Positions 41,905 through 49,787 of a DNA stretch of 56,139 nucleotides are shown here, one piece after another. The notes under the pieces are model-generated. The model had not been told where the DNA came from, ran no database searches, and was given only the letters and a program-made list of their open reading frames with translations. The position numbers and the translations under genes were made by a program. Numbering within the stretch: the stretch's first letter is position 1; each line of letters begins with the position of its first letter. Where the stretch lies: positions 1 through 56,139 of the forward strand of contig JAFQOX010000154.1 of assembly GCA_017412045.1 (NCBI GenBank), written 5' to 3'. The DNA comes from Clostridia bacterium. Its GTDB lineage: Bacteria > Bacillota > Clostridia > Oscillospirales > CAG-272.

Positions 41905-42428
41905 CGGTGCGGTCTCCTCCGATCAAAAATATAATCCGTTTTTATTCTATCATAAAAATTTTGCAAAATCAAGGTTTTGCTTGCTCTTTTTACATAAAAA
42001 CAGGCAACGCTTGCCGGAAATCGAGGTGCTGTGCGCGTTGGTCCCGTAAGCGTTGCCTGTTATTTTCAGAAAATCCAAATGCCGTATGCTCTCATGATGC
42101 TATATGCCGGCAACAATGTTCCGTGATCTGAAGCCGTCTGAAATCATATCGTCGTTTCTCTGCGGTTTCGATTTAAAAATGAGCGATATCCAATATCGAA
42201 AATCCAGATTGATCAAAAGTCAGTCAACGGGCATTGCCGGGAGATTCTCCGAGAGGCAATGTTTTGAATTTGCTGTAGTGTCTTGCAACAAATGCAGTTT
42301 TGCTTTTCAGGAAAAATTCTTCCGAATTTATAAATATTGAGATCACGGTTTCAAAAAATCGGAAGCTTTAAATTTTTCAGCGAAATCAAAAAGGAGATTT
42401 TATCTTGATTGCAAAAAGTAAATCAGAT
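41905..42428. other. 524-nt stretch without a confident gene
   Basis: It holds a long hairpin at 41999-42061 (14-bp perfect stem AACAGGCAACGCTT and complement, 35-nt loop). A 78-codon frame at 42104-42340 has no SD or recognisable motif. The rest is AT-rich. Confidence 0.5.
41999..42061. repeat. Long hairpin, 14-bp stem with 35-nt loop
   Basis: AACAGGCAACGCTT at 41999-42012 and AAGCGTTGCCTGTT at 42048-42061 are exact complements; TATTTTC follows. It could be a terminator with a large loop, a small RNA, or a recombination-type site. Confidence 0.55.
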
Positions 42429-43376
42429 TTATTCCGCTTGATTTTCCTTGGCTTTGGGCGTACGGCGCTTTTTGAGAATGAAGCGAATGAGTATGCGAAC
42501 GAGCTGATAAACAACAGCCGCGATCAATCCGAACAAACAACCGTTGCCCATGGACGTTACGACTTGTTGCCAGAATACCAGTCCCATCGCCATGCCGGGA
42601 TCATTTGCGCTATACGTACCGTAATAATCCATCAAATAGGACACGGCGGTCATCGCGCATCCGCAAGTGCAGAGAAACGGAAGCAATTTTACGATGAAAA
42701 GCTTTTTTACCTTCACGCAAAGGAAAAATTGCGCGATGAAGAAAAGAACAAGTATCAGGGCGCACACGATCTGAAATGCCCAGCTGTAATCCAAAGCAAG
42801 CTCAATTCCCTTGTCGAGAATGTGAAACGTGCGGGACGACAGCTTTTTATCGGAAAACATGCCCACTATTGTCGGCGATGTGTTATTTGCCGCATTCTGC
42901 GCGTTTTGTGTTTTCTTCAAATCCCGAAGTAATGTTTTGTGATCGGCGGTAAGTGCTTGCACCGTTACTTCCTTGGAGTCGCATTTGCTCACACGCACGC
43001 AGGTCGTGCTTGCGTCCAATGCGTCATATTGGATGCGATCTCCGACGTTTACATAGGACGCTCCCTCCGCCTTCAGATATTGAACCTCAACGAACGGGGA
43101 GTTCAGTACCGTATACGTGCCGTCATTCACGATGTAAGACCTTCTGCCGGAGCTACCGATCAGATCCGTCGAGCCGATCTGTTTTCCGGCGGCGTCGTAA
43201 AGCTCGCGCCCTTGTACGTCGATCTTCTTATCGTTAAGCAGAAGACAGGCATCTTTTGATACGTAGATCTGGATTTTTCCGACCGTGTTTTCCTCGGAGG
43301 AGGCTGCCACGAGAGTAAACGGCATTATGCTGACTGCAATCCATAAAAATGCAAACAGCAAACAAAGTTTTTTCAT
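42429..43376 (-). CDS. Hypothetical exported membrane protein
   Basis: 315 residues. Signal peptide (MKKLCLLFAFLWIAVSIMPF, 1-26), then an extracellular beta-rich domain (to about 195) with YVSKDACLLLNDKKIDVQGRE, and three membrane helices (about 200-290), ending with a Lys/Arg-rich tail (FILKKRRTPKAKE). Family unknown. AAAAGGAGCG is 7 nt before the ATG at 43376. Promoter at 43444-43472. Confidence 0.65.
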   Translation of the reverse strand: MKKLCLLFAFLWIAVSIMPFTLVAASSEENTVGKIQIYVSKDACLLLNDKKIDVQGRELYDAAGKQIGSTDLIGSSGRRSYIVNDGTYTVLNSPFVEVQYLKAEGASYVNVGDRIQYDALDASTTCVRVSKCDSKEVTVQALTADHKTLLRDLKKTQNAQNAANNTSPTIVGMFSDKKLSSRTFHILDKGIELALDYSWAFQIVCALILVLFFIAQFFLCVKVKKLFIVKLLPFLCTCGCAMTAVSYLMDYYGTYSANDPGMAMGLVFWQQVVTSMGNGCLFGLIAAVVYQLVRILIRFILKKRRTPKAKENQAE

Positions 43377-43443
43377 ATGATTTCGCTCCTTTTCATTCAA
43401 AAATAGGATAGCAAAATATCGTCTGACATCTTGTGCCATAGAT

Positions 43444-43472
43444 ATTGTATCATGCTTATCTAAAAAAGTCAA
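43444..43472 (-). promoter_or_regulatory. Promoter of the exported membrane protein
   Basis: Minus strand TTGACT, 17 nt, TACAAT. Confidence 0.75.
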
Positions 43473-43484
43473 TCTTCAGCAGTA

Positions 43485-43541
43485 TAAATCTCCTTGCTTT
43501 GCAGATACTAACAGTACAAATCTGTAAAACAAGGAGATTTA
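43485..43541 (+). promoter_or_regulatory. SD-sequestering hairpin upstream of spoVT
   Basis: TAAATCTCCTTG (43485-43496) is the exact complement of CAAGGAGATTTA (43530-43541), which contains the ribosome-binding site of spoVT. A smaller CAGAT/ATCTG helix nests in the loop. In the folded state the SD would be hidden. Confidence 0.6.
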
Positions 43542-43547
43542 ATATAT

Positions 43548-44102
43548 ATGAAAGCAACCGGAATTGTAAGAAGAATTGATGATCTTGGCAGAGTCGTGAT
43601 CCCCAAGGAGATTCGAAGAACCATGCGTATCCGCGAGGGCGACCCTCTCGAAATTTACACGGACCGCGAAGGCGAAGTGATCTTCAAGAAATATTCCCCG
43701 ATCGGAGAGCTGACGGAATTCGCTTCGGAATACGCGGAAACGCTTTTCCGAACCTGCTCGCTTCCCGTGGCGGTTTGCGATAAGGACTGCGTGATCGCTT
43801 GCGCGGGTATTTCCAAAAAGGAATTTGCGGAACGCAAGCATTCGGAGGGCGTGGAGCAGATCATCGAGGGGAGATCCCTCTATAACGCGCCCGCCTCTCC
43901 CGAGCGTCGGATTTATCTGACGGAGGAAAACAGGAATTATTACGTTTCCTGCGCGATGCCGATCTTCACGGAGGGCGACGTGATCGGATGCGTCGCTTCC
44001 ATCGGCAGTACGGAAGGAAAATACGAGCTTCCCGCCACGGAAACGGAGATCAAGCTGATCCAGACCGCGGCAAGCTTTTTGGGTAAGCAGATGGAGTCGT
44101 GA
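43548..44102 (+). CDS. spoVT: Stage V sporulation protein T
   Basis: 184 residues. AbrB-type swapped-hairpin DNA-binding domain at 1-50 (ATGIVRRIDDLGRVVIPKEIRRTM), then a GAF-like domain at about 60-182 (VAVCDKDCVIACAGISKKEF). SpoVT modulates sigma-G genes late in forespore development and affects germination. Length is normal. The start follows AAGGAG. Confidence 0.95.
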   Translation: MKATGIVRRIDDLGRVVIPKEIRRTMRIREGDPLEIYTDREGEVIFKKYSPIGELTEFASEYAETLFRTCSLPVAVCDKDCVIACAGISKKEFAERKHSEGVEQIIEGRSLYNAPASPERRIYLTEENRNYYVSCAMPIFTEGDVIGCVASIGSTEGKYELPATETEIKLIQTAASFLGKQMES

Positions 44103-44144
44103 CGTCGGCTATGGGTAAGGCTCACAAAAAAATCGAAAAACTTA

Positions 44145-44173
44145 TTGACAAATGTGTGATACTGTGATATAAT
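44145..44173 (+). promoter_or_regulatory. Promoter of the T-box-trpB unit
   Basis: TTGACA, 17 nt, TATAAT. Confidence 0.85.
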
Positions 44174-44181
44174 ACTACCAT

Positions 44182-44460
44182 CAAAAAACCGTTGAAGCGG
44201 AGATAACGTCATGCAAGACTGCACAGAGAGTCCGGGCGGCTGAGAGCCGGATCAGAAACTGCTTGGCAAATGGACCGCTGAGGGCGCAGTCAAAAGAGAT
44301 TCGTTCTCCCAGTATTCTGCGACGTGAGGGCATACGTCAGTTGCCGGGGATATGTCAGTATCCATGCAAGCGCACGTTTACGTGAATCAAGGTGGCACCG
44401 CGGATAGGTATTTTATTCGTCCTTGACAGAGTGTATTTTTCTGTCAAGGGCGTTTTTTGT
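44182..44460 (+). promoter_or_regulatory. T-box riboswitch, tryptophan-specific
   Basis: Stem I base AGCGG/CCGCT. The specifier position AAATGGACC presents UGG (44271-44273), the Trp codon, followed by A. The T-box AAGGTGGCACCGCG is at 44389-44402, and the terminator CCTTGACAG/CTGTCAAGG with T run at 44419-44460. Uncharged tRNA-Trp should prevent termination and turn on trpB. Confidence 0.9.
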
Positions 44461-44518
44461 TTTTTTGCCGGGCGGAAAAATGTTTTACCTGAAATTTCAT
44501 ATAAAGGAGAGTATACTT

Positions 44519-45739
44519 ATGCAGTACAACGGAGTGAATTTCGACACTTATTTGAAAAATTATCCCGACCGGAACGGTTATTTCGGAAAATACGGCGGCG
44601 CGTATATCGCCGATGAACTGAAGGCTGCCATGAAGGAGATCACGGAAGCCTATTATACGATCTGCAAATCTGCAAAATTCATCTCGGAGCTTCGCGCGAT
44701 CCGCAGAGATTTCCAGGGCAGACCCACGCCGATTTCCCATCTGGAAAGACTTTCGAACAGCATTGGCACGGGCGTTCAGCTTTACGTCAAGCGCGAGGAC
44801 CTGAACCATTCCGGTGCGCACAAGCTCAATCACTGTATGGGCGAGGCGCTTCTGGCAAAATATATGGGCAAGAAAAAGGTCATCGCGGAAACGGGTGCCG
44901 GTCAGCACGGCGTGGCGCTCGCGACGGCGGCGGCGTATTTCGGCTTGGAATGCGATATCTATATGGGCTCCGTTGACATCAAAAAGCAGGCGCCCAACGT
45001 CGCCCGCATGAAGATTCTCGGCGCGAACGTGATCGAGGTCACCGAAGGCTTGCAGACGCTCAAGGAAGCGGTTGACGCGGCTTTCGCGGCTTACGCGCGC
45101 GAATATAAGGACGCGATTTATTGCATTGGATCCGTTCTCGGACCGCACCCCTTCCCGATGATGGTGCGCGATTTCCAGAGCGTGATCGGCATCGAGGCGA
45201 GAGAACAGTTTCTTTCCATGACAGGTGAGCTTCCCGACGCGGTCGTTGCCTGCGTGGGCGGCGGCTCCAACGCGATGGGTTTGTTCTCCGGCTTCCTGAA
45301 CGATCCCGTTGAAATTTACGGCATCGAGCCTCTCGGCAAGGGTCCCGCGCTCGGCGATCACGCGGCGAGCCTCAAGTACGGTGAGGAGGGCATCATGCAC
45401 GGCTTCAACAGCATCATGCTGAAGGACGAAAACGGCGATCCCGCCCCCGTTTATTCCGTGGCGAGCGGTCTGGATTATCCTTCCTCCGGTCCCGAGCACG
45501 CATTCCTCCACGACCTCGGCAGAGTCAAGTACGACGTGATTGACGATGAGGAGACCATTGATGCGTTCTTTGCTCTTTCCAGATTGGAGGGCATCATTCC
45601 CGCGATCGAGAGCGCGCACGCCGTGGCTTACGGTATCAAGCTTGCAAAGACGATGGGCAAGGGCTCCGTCCTCATCAATCTCTCCGGCAGAGGCGATAAG
45701 GATATGGATTACGTCATCGAAAAGTACGGCATTCGCTGA
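44519..45739 (+). CDS. trpB: Tryptophan synthase beta subunit (orphan)
   Basis: 406 residues, PLP enzyme that joins indole and serine to make tryptophan. FGKYGGAYI, the PLP lysine K102 in [27 protein letters not shown] for the phosphate, and [11 protein letters not shown] near the end fit TrpB of the TrpB1 type. No trpA or other trp gene is adjacent, so it may work with a distant TrpA or salvage free indole. AAAGGAG precedes the ATG at 44519; the in-frame extension upstream lies in the T-box terminator and is not coding. Confidence 0.94.
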   Translation: MQYNGVNFDTYLKNYPDRNGYFGKYGGAYIADELKAAMKEITEAYYTICKSAKFISELRAIRRDFQGRPTPISHLERLSNSIGTGVQLYVKREDLNHSGAHKLNHCMGEALLAKYMGKKKVIAETGAGQHGVALATAAAYFGLECDIYMGSVDIKKQAPNVARMKILGANVIEVTEGLQTLKEAVDAAFAAYAREYKDAIYCIGSVLGPHPFPMMVRDFQSVIGIEAREQFLSMTGELPDAVVACVGGGSNAMGLFSGFLNDPVEIYGIEPLGKGPALGDHAASLKYGEEGIMHGFNSIMLKDENGDPAPVYSVASGLDYPSSGPEHAFLHDLGRVKYDVIDDEETIDAFFALSRLEGIIPAIESAHAVAYGIKLAKTMGKGSVLINLSGRGDKDMDYVIEKYGIR

Positions 45740-45752
45740 TATAGGACTATGG

Positions 45753-45785
45753 AAAAACGCAGGAATTTGATTTCCTGCGTTTTTG
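45753..45785. terminator. Terminator of trpB
   Basis: AAAAACGCAGGAA pairs with TTCCTGCGTTTTT around TTTGAT. Confidence 0.88.
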
Positions 45786-45794
45786 CAATATTGT

Positions 45795-46331
45795 TCAATT
45801 CATAATTAATTGTATTGATTGTTGTTCAGAATCAACCCTTTTCGCGTTCAATACGTCGATCGTGATCCGATCCATTTCGATTTTCAAAGGGAGGCCGGAC
45901 GCGGCATCGATATAGAGCGTGATCCTTTCGTCGCGGCAGACGTAGACGGAGATGCCGCCGAGGGTTTCCCTCTTGATCCTCCAGATATTATCGCCGTGAG
46001 GGATCGCGAAAAGAGAAAGCCAATCCTTGCATTTCAGTTCGTCGGAGGGATCAAGGGGGATTTCCACATCCTCGAAAAACATACGGATCTGTCCGCTTTT
46101 GTCCATGCCGTAGGAGATTCCTTCTCTTTTTTCGTCCGTAAAGGTGATGCTGACGCCGCCGTCCTCGATTTTCAGATTGGCGTAAAAAACTTCCGTGTCG
46201 GTGATGCGGAGCGACATTTCCGTTCCCGCGGTCTGGTAGGAGAGCAATTCCTCCATATTGGGCTTGGGCGCGCACGCGGAAAGCGTGAACAGCAGAAGCG
46301 CAAGAGTGGAATATACGATTTTTCTCTTCAT
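45795..46331 (-). CDS. Putative lipoprotein, 178 aa
   Basis: Lipobox LSAC (C20) after a short hydrophobic signal, so membrane-anchored on the outside. The mature part is beta-rich (MSLRITDTEVFYANLKIEDG, GGISVYVCRDERITLYIDAASGLP) in a pattern like the curved-sheet fold of LolA/LppX-type carriers, but I do not assign it. GGAAAGGAAC is upstream of the ATG. Confidence 0.65.
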   Translation of the reverse strand: MKRKIVYSTLALLLFTLSACAPKPNMEELLSYQTAGTEMSLRITDTEVFYANLKIEDGGVSITFTDEKREGISYGMDKSGQIRMFFEDVEIPLDPSDELKCKDWLSLFAIPHGDNIWRIKRETLGGISVYVCRDERITLYIDAASGLPLKIEMDRITIDVLNAKRVDSEQQSIQLIMN

Positions 46332-46477
46332 AAAAAGGTTCCTTTCCTGTATTGATAATGGGATTTATTGGAATTTATGATCTTTTTCTGATTTTTATGA
46401 AGAAATTCTTTACTTTTTCGCTTTTGTATATTATAATATAGGTAAAAAATTTTTAATTTTTGGAGAAAGGCTTGGTA

Positions 46478-46921
46478 ATGATTATGAAAATAGCATTTGG
46501 ATGCGATCCCAACGCGGCGGAGCTCAAAAAGGATCTGATGAAATACGTATCTTCTCTCGGACACGAGGTTTACGACCTCGGAAGCGAGGACGTGATCTAT
46601 GCAAACGTGGCGTTTGCCGTCGCGGAGGCGGTTGCCGCAAAGACCTATGACCGTGGCATTCTGATTTGCGGAACGGGCATCGGCGTTTCCATCGCGGCAA
46701 ACAAGGTCAAGGGCGCGTACGCCGCTTGCATCCACGACGTATATCAGGCGCAGCGCGCGGAGCTTTCCAATCACGCGAACATCATTACGATGGGCTCCCA
46801 GGTCGTCGGCATCGAGCTTGCGAAGTGTATGGTCAAGGAATATCTCTCCGTGACCTACGATCCCAACAGCCGATCCGCGCCCAAGATCGAACGCATTTAC
46901 GAATACGAAGAGAATGCGTGA
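46478..46921 (+). CDS. rpiB: RpiB/LacAB-family sugar-phosphate isomerase
   Basis: 147 residues. Interconverts ribose-5-phosphate and ribulose-5-phosphate or a related sugar pair. MKIAFGCDPNAAELK, GHEVYDLGSE, the catalytic cysteine loop ILICGTGIGVSIAANK (C64) and NHANIITMGSQVVG are the family marks. The usual DHAG of RpiB near the N-terminus is replaced by DPNA, so the substrate could be a different phosphosugar. GGAGAAAGG lies upstream of the ATG at 46478. Confidence 0.8.
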   Translation: MIMKIAFGCDPNAAELKKDLMKYVSSLGHEVYDLGSEDVIYANVAFAVAEAVAAKTYDRGILICGTGIGVSIAANKVKGAYAACIHDVYQAQRAELSNHANIITMGSQVVGIELAKCMVKEYLSVTYDPNSRSAPKIERIYEYEENA

Positions 46922-46935
46922 TTTGATTGAAGGAT

Positions 46936-46966
46936 TAAAAAAAGTCCGCTTCGGCGGGCTTTTTTG
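46936..46966 (+). terminator. Terminator of the RpiB-like gene
   Basis: AAAAAAGTCCGC pairs with GCGGGCTTTTTT (one G-U) around TTCG. Confidence 0.85.
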
Positions 46967-47105
46967 TTGGGATTTCTTCCTTGGAATATTATAATAAATG
47001 GTAAATAATTGAACTTTTTTATCGTTTTATCTTGAGATAACGGTCAATTTGACGGCTTTGCGTGACATAACGGCGGTCGGACGGAGCGTGCCAAAACATT
47101 GCTTA

Positions 47106-47134
47106 TTGACAAAAGCCGATTTTTGTGATATAAT
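47106..47134 (+). promoter_or_regulatory. Promoter of the acyl-CoA synthetase
   Basis: TTGACA, 17 nt, TATAAT; about 210 nt of leader follow before the start codon. Confidence 0.85.
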
Positions 47135-47141
47135 AACTGCG

Positions 47142-47351
47142 TCAGGGTTACTGTGTCCCGATTTACCTGTTCCATTGTCATGTCGAAGGAGCAAGCTTTG
47201 TGTAGCTTTCTTTCTTCGGATTTTGCGCAAACCGGCTCGCTTGTTCCCGTTGTTTTTGTGGAGAGGCTTTTCGAAGGTGAGAGGCTTTTCTCCGGAGCCT
47301 GCGGTTTGCGCCGGTTTATTACCTAATGCTTATACAAAGGAGATACGAAAC
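47142..47351 (+). other. Structured 5' leader of the acyl-CoA synthetase
   Basis: GCGCAAACCG (47225-47234) is the exact complement of CGGTTTGCGC (47302-47311). Between them GAGAGGCTTTTC occurs twice (47261 and 47279). No known riboswitch consensus is recognised. Confidence 0.45.
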
Positions 47352-49097
47352 ATGCAGGAAAAGAAAACAGTCAGTCAAGAAAAAGTCTGGATGAAATATT
47401 ACGACCCCAAGGTTCGTGATACCGACATTCCCCGTATGAAGATCTATTCGTTGCTCAAGGAGTACAATCAGAAAAGATTGCAGCAAACGGCGCTCTATTA
47501 TTACGGCACGAAGATCACCGTCAAAAAGCTCATCCAGCGAATCGACGAATGCGCGGACGCATTTGCGGCGCTCGGCGTAAAGCAGGGCGACACGGTTTCC
47601 ATGCTCTCCGCCTCCACGCCCGAATCCATCATCGCGCTCTACGCGCTCAATAAGATCGGCGCAACGCTCAACGCCATCGACCCCCGTCTGGATAAGAAGG
47701 GAATCGCGAGAATGATCAAGGCCTCCGGCTCTAAGATTCTGATCGCGATTGATATGGCGTATCCCAAGGTCGCGGCGATCTTCTCGGACATCAAGCAGCA
47801 GAACGTCATCGTTCAGACGGCATCGACGTCGCTTCCCTTCTTTAAAAAGATTGCTCTGAAGCTTGTGACGAAGAGCCAGATCCCCTACGGCAAAAGCGGC
47901 GTGATCAGCTGGGATACCTTCATTGCCTGCGCGAAAAGCGGCATGGCGATCGAAGCGCCCTACGTTGGTGACGCGACCGTTGCCATCACCTATACGGGCG
48001 GTACGACGGGCTTCCCGAAGGGCGTTATGCTGACCAACGATAGCATCAACGCCGTCGCGTACAACTTCCGTCACGCGGGCATCATTCACGAGGACGGTCA
48101 GCGCTTCCTCGGCATCATGCCGATCTTCTCCTCCTACGGCCTCGTTTGCGGTATCCATATGCCTCTGACGATGGGCACGGAGCTTGCGCTGATCCCCAGA
48201 TTCTATCCGCTCAAGATGGGTGAATACATCAAGAAGTATAAGCCCGAGCATATGATCGCAACCCCCGCCTTCTACGAAATTCTGATCAACAGCGAGGAGA
48301 TGAAGGATTTCGACCTCTCCTTCATGCTCACGCTCGGCTCCGGCGGTGACTCCATGAACGCAGGTCTCGAGGTCAAGATGCAGGCGTTTATGGATTCGCA
48401 CGGCATCAAATATCCTCTCGCGCAGGGCTACGGCATGAGCGAGGTTTCTGCGGCGGCTACCTTCTGCGTCAACGACAGATATAAGAAGGGCAGCGTCGGT
48501 ATTCCTTGTATCGCGACCACGATCGGTATTTTCGATCCCGAAACGGGCGAAGAGTTCGGCTACAACGAGGACGGCGAGGTCTGCATCACGGGCGATACCA
48601 TGATGAAGGGCTACTTCAATAACAAGGCGGAAACCGATCACGTTATGCGTAAGCACGCGGACGGCAAGATCTGGATCCATTCCGGTGATATCGGCTGTAT
48701 CGACGAGGACGGCTTCGTCTTTATCAAGGGCAGAGTTAAACGCATGATCACGAGATTCGACGGTCATAAGGTATTCCCGATTACGATCGAAAGCTTTATT
48801 GCCGAGCAGGAGCTCGTACAGGGCTGCTCCGTCATTGCCGTTGACGACAGAGAACGTATGCAGGGTCAGTATCCCATGGCGGTCATTGAACTCGTCGCAG
48901 GCGTTGACGTTTCCCGCAGAGATGCGATCTGCCGTGAAATTTACAATCTTTGCCAGGAGAATCTGGAGGAACGCGGCAGACCCGTCGCTGTCGTTTGCGT
49001 CAACGAGATTCCGCTGACGGGCGTCGGTAAAAACGACTACAGACAGCTCGAAAAGGACTTCAAGTATTTCGATTACGACGCTTGGGCTAAAAATTGA
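47352..49097 (+). CDS. Acyl-CoA synthetase (AMP-forming, class I adenylate-forming enzyme)
   Basis: 581 residues. P-loop-like ITYTGGTTGFPKGVML, then QGYGMSEVSAA, WIHSGDIGCIDEDGFVFIKGR (ATP-binding Asp and hinge Arg) and the C-terminal lysine in GVGKNDYRQLEKD. It activates a carboxylic acid to its adenylate and CoA thioester; chain length is not readable. The ATG at 47352 follows AAAGGAG; the frame before it is leader RNA. Confidence 0.9.
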   Translation: MQEKKTVSQEKVWMKYYDPKVRDTDIPRMKIYSLLKEYNQKRLQQTALYYYGTKITVKKLIQRIDECADAFAALGVKQGDTVSMLSASTPESIIALYALNKIGATLNAIDPRLDKKGIARMIKASGSKILIAIDMAYPKVAAIFSDIKQQNVIVQTASTSLPFFKKIALKLVTKSQIPYGKSGVISWDTFIACAKSGMAIEAPYVGDATVAITYTGGTTGFPKGVMLTNDSINAVAYNFRHAGIIHEDGQRFLGIMPIFSSYGLVCGIHMPLTMGTELALIPRFYPLKMGEYIKKYKPEHMIATPAFYEILINSEEMKDFDLSFMLTLGSGGDSMNAGLEVKMQAFMDSHGIKYPLAQGYGMSEVSAAATFCVNDRYKKGSVGIPCIATTIGIFDPETGEEFGYNEDGEVCITGDTMMKGYFNNKAETDHVMRKHADGKIWIHSGDIGCIDEDGFVFIKGRVKRMITRFDGHKVFPITIESFIAEQELVQGCSVIAVDDRERMQGQYPMAVIELVAGVDVSRRDAICREIYNLCQENLEERGRPVAVVCVNEIPLTGVGKNDYRQLEKDFKYFDYDAWAKN

Positions 49098-49109
49098 ACA
49101 TAAGCTTCG

Positions 49110-49147
49110 GAACCGCGCTCTCGGGCGCGGTTCTTTGCGCTTTTTTT
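49110..49147 (+). terminator. Terminator of the acyl-CoA synthetase
   Basis: GAACCGCGCTC pairs with GGGCGCGGTTC, T run after GCGC. Confidence 0.7.
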
Positions 49148-49300
49148 GGTGTTTTTATCTATTTAAATGGCATGATTACGGCAAATTGTGTTTTTATCGG
49201 AAACATATCCTAAAAAAATACGAAAATCGATACGATTATGGTGCAAAATGACTTTTTCTCACAAAAATGAAAAAATGTCCTTGTTTTTTTGGAAAATGTA

Positions 49301-49329
49301 TTGACAAGAACGCTTTTTTGTGATATTAT
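49301..49329 (+). promoter_or_regulatory. Distal promoter of the surface protein gene
   Basis: TTGACA, 17 nt, TATTAT. Confidence 0.7.
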
Positions 49330-49551
49330 GTCAATGTTTACGGGCTTTAAAAATGCACGCGAATCGAAGAGAGTCCGAAAAAGACGGATTTTCGTTTCTG
49401 AAAAACTTTGAAATTTTTTCCGTGGGAATTTGATCAAATCTTCGGCCGGATTTTTGGTCAGAAAGTTCCCAATTGTGTGTTTTTGAACAAAAGCAACAAG
49501 AAAAACGGAGCAAAATGCTCAAAGTTTGGAAAAAGAAACGGCAAATCTTTC

Positions 49552-49580
49552 TTGACAAAGGTTCTCCCGTATGGTATAAT
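49552..49580 (+). promoter_or_regulatory. Proximal promoter of the surface protein gene
   Basis: TTGACA, 17 nt, TATAAT with TG extension. Confidence 0.88.
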
Positions 49581-49787
49581 AGTCATACAAGAATCCGAAA
49601 CTGCGCGCTTCGGAGCTTGTACTTACGGAAACGCCGGCAAGCGAACCGCGCTGACCGCGTCTCCCCGAAACTCTCACGGGCGGCAACGCCGCGTGCAGTT
49701 TACTATAGATACCCCGATTCCGGATGGGATCAGTTAAAAAATTCTTTTTATTATTTTATGAGGTTATGACCTCGGAAAGGAAACAAA

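Larger units (their letters stand above)
49148..49787 (+). other. Intergenic region and leader of the surface protein
   Basis: No gene is seen. Two good promoters lie at 49301-49329 and 49552-49580. The leader after the second contains AAACTGC/GCAGTTT complementary segments and a GAGGT/ACCTC hairpin at 49758-49773 just before the SD. Confidence 0.6.

Noticed and set aside
42104..42340. 78-codon plus-strand frame in a gene-poor stretch
   Set aside because: No SD, promoter, terminator or recognisable motif; short enough to arise by chance.
47049..47351. N-terminal extension of the acyl-CoA synthetase by 101 codons
   Set aside because: It includes the promoter at 47106-47134 and the structured leader; the ATG at 47352 has a proper SD.
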